Positions 62,238-64,000 of a stretch of 64,000 nt of DNA are shown piece after piece. Source of the DNA: Acinetobacter marinus (GTDB lineage Bacteria > Pseudomonadota > Gammaproteobacteria > Pseudomonadales > Moraxellaceae); the NCBI RefSeq assembly GCF_900096915.1, contig NZ_FMYK01000001.1, positions 620,001 through 684,000 of the forward strand, given 5' to 3'. A program made the position numbers and the translations under genes. The notes beneath the pieces are model-generated. The model had not been told where the DNA came from. It ran no database searches and worked only from the letters and a program-made list of their open reading frames with translations. How positions within the stretch are numbered: position 1 is the stretch's first letter; each line of letters opens with the position of its first letter.

Positions 62238-62507
62238 TTAAAATTGCGCATCTCGCTCAAGTCTCGTACAAATCTGTTCAGGGTTTGAACTTTCAAGTGG
62301 AATATGCTCCCCATCTTTTACAATATATCGTTCAACAGTATAACGCTGATTTTGGGCATCAAATTCACAGATGGTAGCGACATTCCCCTCATCAGCACGA
62401 TAATAAAATACACACAGCCATGCAACGACAAGCAATGCCATCATAAGCACTGCTATACCGATCACTTTGAAGATTATCTTTGCTTTTTTCCAAATTTGTG
62501 CTTGCAT
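62238..62507 (-). CDS. Small membrane protein of unknown function
   Basis: The 89-residue protein has one membrane segment (about 14-36: IGIAVLMMALLVVAWLCVFYY) and a short soluble C-terminal domain with two Cys (about 47 and 79) that could form a disulfide on the outer side. The upstream GTG at 62543 lies inside the clpB terminator hairpin, so ATG 62507 is chosen, although no ribosome-binding site is evident. No family is recognised. It lies downstream of clpB, same strand. Confidence 0.6.
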   Translation of the reverse strand: MQAQIWKKAKIIFKVIGIAVLMMALLVVAWLCVFYYRADEGNVATICEFDAQNQRYTVERYIVKDGEHIPLESSNPEQICTRLERDAQF

Positions 62508-62526
62508 GATAAAAAAACTGTAAAAG

Positions 62527-62560
62527 AAAACCCCTCTTAACACATCATAAGAGAGGTTTT
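62527..62560 (-). terminator. Terminator of clpB
   Basis: AAAACCCCTCTTA / TAAGAGAGGTTTT stem with one mismatch and an 8-nt loop, then TTTTCTTTT on the minus strand. Confidence 0.75.
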
Positions 62561-62582
62561 CTGACGAATCAATGATGAAAAA

Positions 62583-64000
62583 TCAACTCAACTTGAGTTT
62601 CTCAAAAGCCAAGTGATCGCCATCTTTAGACACCACAATGGTATCGCCTGCGCTAAATTTCCCTGACAAAATATCATTTGCCAGTTCATTTTCCACTTTA
62701 GACTGGATCGCACGTTTCAGTGGTCTTGCACCAAACACAGGATCATAGCCCGCATCAATCAACAAGCCAAAGGCATCGTCTTCGATACGCAAGCCAATCT
62801 CACGCTCGGCAAGCCGATCACGCAAACGAGCGAGCTGAATGTCAGCAATACCACGCATTTGTGATTTTTGCAGACCGTGGAATACCACCACTTCATCAAT
62901 ACGGTTAATAAACTCAGGACGGAAATGCTGACCGATCGCCGCCATCACCACCGCACGGACATCGTCATCACTTGCCCCTTCACCCAGCTCACGCACATCT
63001 TGCGAGCCAAGATTCGAGGTCATCACGATCACTGTATTTTTAAAGTCTACCACTCGACCTTGCGAATCGGTCAAACGCCCATCATCCAAGACTTGCAATA
63101 AGATATTGAACACATCAGGATGAGCTTTTTCCACCTCATCGAACAAGATCACGCTGTATGGCTTACGGCGCACCGCTTCGGTAAGCACACCACCTTCTTC
63201 ATAACCGACATAGCCTGGAGGCGCACCAACCAAACGGCTGACGCTGTGTTTCTCCATAAATTCGCTCATATCGATACGAATCATGGCATCATCACTGTCA
63301 AATAAGAAATTCGCCAATGCCTTAGTCAGCTCAGTTTTACCGACACCAGTTGGTCCAAGGAACAGGAATGAACCACTTGGACGATTCGGATCAGACAGCC
63401 CTGCTCGTGAACGACGCACTGCATTCGATACCGCTTTCACCGCTTCATCTTGTCCGACCACACGATTGTGCAAGAAGCTCTCCATATTCAGAAGCTTGTC
63501 ACGTTCACCTTGTAGCATTTTCGACACAGGAATCCCTGTTGCGGCACTGACCACTTCAGCGATTTCATTATCGGTGACTTTGTTTCGCAGTAATTTTGGT
63601 GCTTCATTTTCATCTGCGACTTCGGCTTTTTCCAATTGCTTTTGTAGCTCTGGAATCACGCCATATTGCAACCGCCCTGCTTCTGCCAAATCACCTTCAC
63701 GTTGTGCTTTCTCTAAGGCAATTTTGGCTTGGTCTAATTTCACTTGCACATCTTTATTGCCCTCGACCAAGGCTTTATCGGCACGCCACACTTCCTCAAG
63801 GTCATTATACTCTTTTTGCGTTTCGTTAATTTGACGCTCAAGTAACGATGCTTGAGATTTCGAGCCTGCGTCTTCCTCTTTTTTTACCTGTTCAAACTGC
63901 ATTTTCAGCTGAATCAAACGGCGATCGAGTTTATCCAAAGCCTCAGGTTTTGAGTCCAATTCCATCTTGATACGTGAAGCGGCTTCATCGATCAAATCAA
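62583..64000 (-). CDS. clpB: Chaperone ClpB, C-terminal part (start beyond right edge)
   Basis: The frame runs open through the right edge. Visible are the Clp[14 protein letters not shown] segment that ends nucleotide-binding domain 1, the long M-domain coiled coil (about the next 120 residues), then domain 2 with Walker [11 protein letters not shown], the pore loop [13 protein letters not shown] and Walker [14 protein letters not shown]. It ends FEKLKLS. ClpB, with DnaK, unfolds protein aggregates. The coiled-coil middle domain separates it from ClpA and ClpC. Heat-shock promoter elements would be outside the window. Confidence 0.96.
   Translation of the reverse strand, partial: DLIDEAASRIKMELDSKPEALDKLDRRLIQLKMQFEQVKKEEDAGSKSQASLLERQINETQKEYNDLEEVWRADKALVEGNKDVQVKLDQAKIALEKAQREGDLAEAGRLQYGVIPELQKQLEKAEVADENEAPKLLRNKVTDNEIAEVVSAATGIPVSKMLQGERDKLLNMESFLHNRVVGQDEAVKAVSNAVRRSRAGLSDPNRPSGSFLFLGPTGVGKTELTKALANFLFDSDDAMIRIDMSEFMEKHSVSRLVGAPPGYVGYEEGGVLTEAVRRKPYSVILFDEVEKAHPDVFNILLQVLDDGRLTDSQGRVVDFKNTVIVMTSNLGSQDVRELGEGASDDDVRAVVMAAIGQHFRPEFINRIDEVVVFHGLQKSQMRGIADIQLARLRDRLAEREIGLRIEDDAFGLLIDAGYDPVFGARPLKRAIQSKVENELANDILSGKFSAGDTIVVSKDGDHLAFEKLKLS

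Noticed and set aside
62508..62543. GTG start adding 12 residues to the small membrane protein
   Set aside because: The codon lies inside the hairpin that ends clpB, so translation is more likely from ATG 62507.
63283..63834. 183-codon plus-strand frame opposite clpB
   Set aside because: clpB motifs are unmistakable on the other strand; this is a composition artefact.

Overview
The window looks like a chromosomal segment of a gammaproteobacterium of the Moraxellaceae, most likely Acinetobacter. The grounds are the gene content and style: rplU-rpmA beside ispB, a copA-copB copper pair, gabDT with a MocR regulator, an MscS channel paired with a DUF432 gene, a GspE-type ATPase, moderately AT-rich DNA and Gln/His-rich proteins. 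No database was searched, so all names rest on motifs and family resemblance.

Layout. 1-3201 (minus) is the N-terminal part of a very large redox protein (ferredoxin, FprB-like reductase, molybdopterin enzyme) that runs off the left edge, facing an AraC-type regulator (3327). Next come a MltF-like lytic transglycosylase, a serine hydrolase, a COG4389 membrane protein, ispB, rplU-rpmA, lolA, a DUF815 ATPase and tRNA-Ser(UGA). The tRNA 3' end and its terminator are repeated about 0.8 kb downstream, bracketing a lone lipoprotein gene. A copper operon (His-rich protein, copA, copB) follows, then a DUF3144 gene and a very AT-rich AIPR-type gene that looks like an acquired phage-defence gene. M16 and M23 peptidases and a GNAT acetyltransferase lead into the GABA/glutamate block.

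The GABA/glutamate block (25.7-33.9 kb) holds gabD, gabT, a glutamate dehydrogenase, a MocR/GabR-like regulator and a GabP-like permease. Three intergenic sites share AATTGGCTC(T/C)-N17-TGGCTCTCGT. They lie upstream of gabT, upstream of the permease and between gdhA and the regulator, which suggests one directly autoregulated regulon for 4-aminobutyrate uptake and conversion through succinate semialdehyde and glutamate.

34-46 kb is mostly housekeeping: ygiD-like dioxygenase, rnhB, mnmG, mrdA, rsmD, sodB and gspE. A parDE toxin-antitoxin pair sits immediately downstream of gspE between two 30-bp direct repeats (29/30 identical), one of which is the natural 3' end of gspE. This looks like a small cassette inserted in a way that preserves gspE.

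45.8-64 kb carries DUF432-MscS, a SnoaL-like secreted protein, a flavin reductase family protein, a giant DUF2339 membrane protein, polA, a SAM methyltransferase, a hemolysin III family protein, two transporters, a GST and the C-terminal part of clpB, which runs off the right edge. Short degenerate tandem repeats recur in intergenic DNA and at gene ends throughout. No CRISPR array, rRNA, insertion sequence or prophage was seen.
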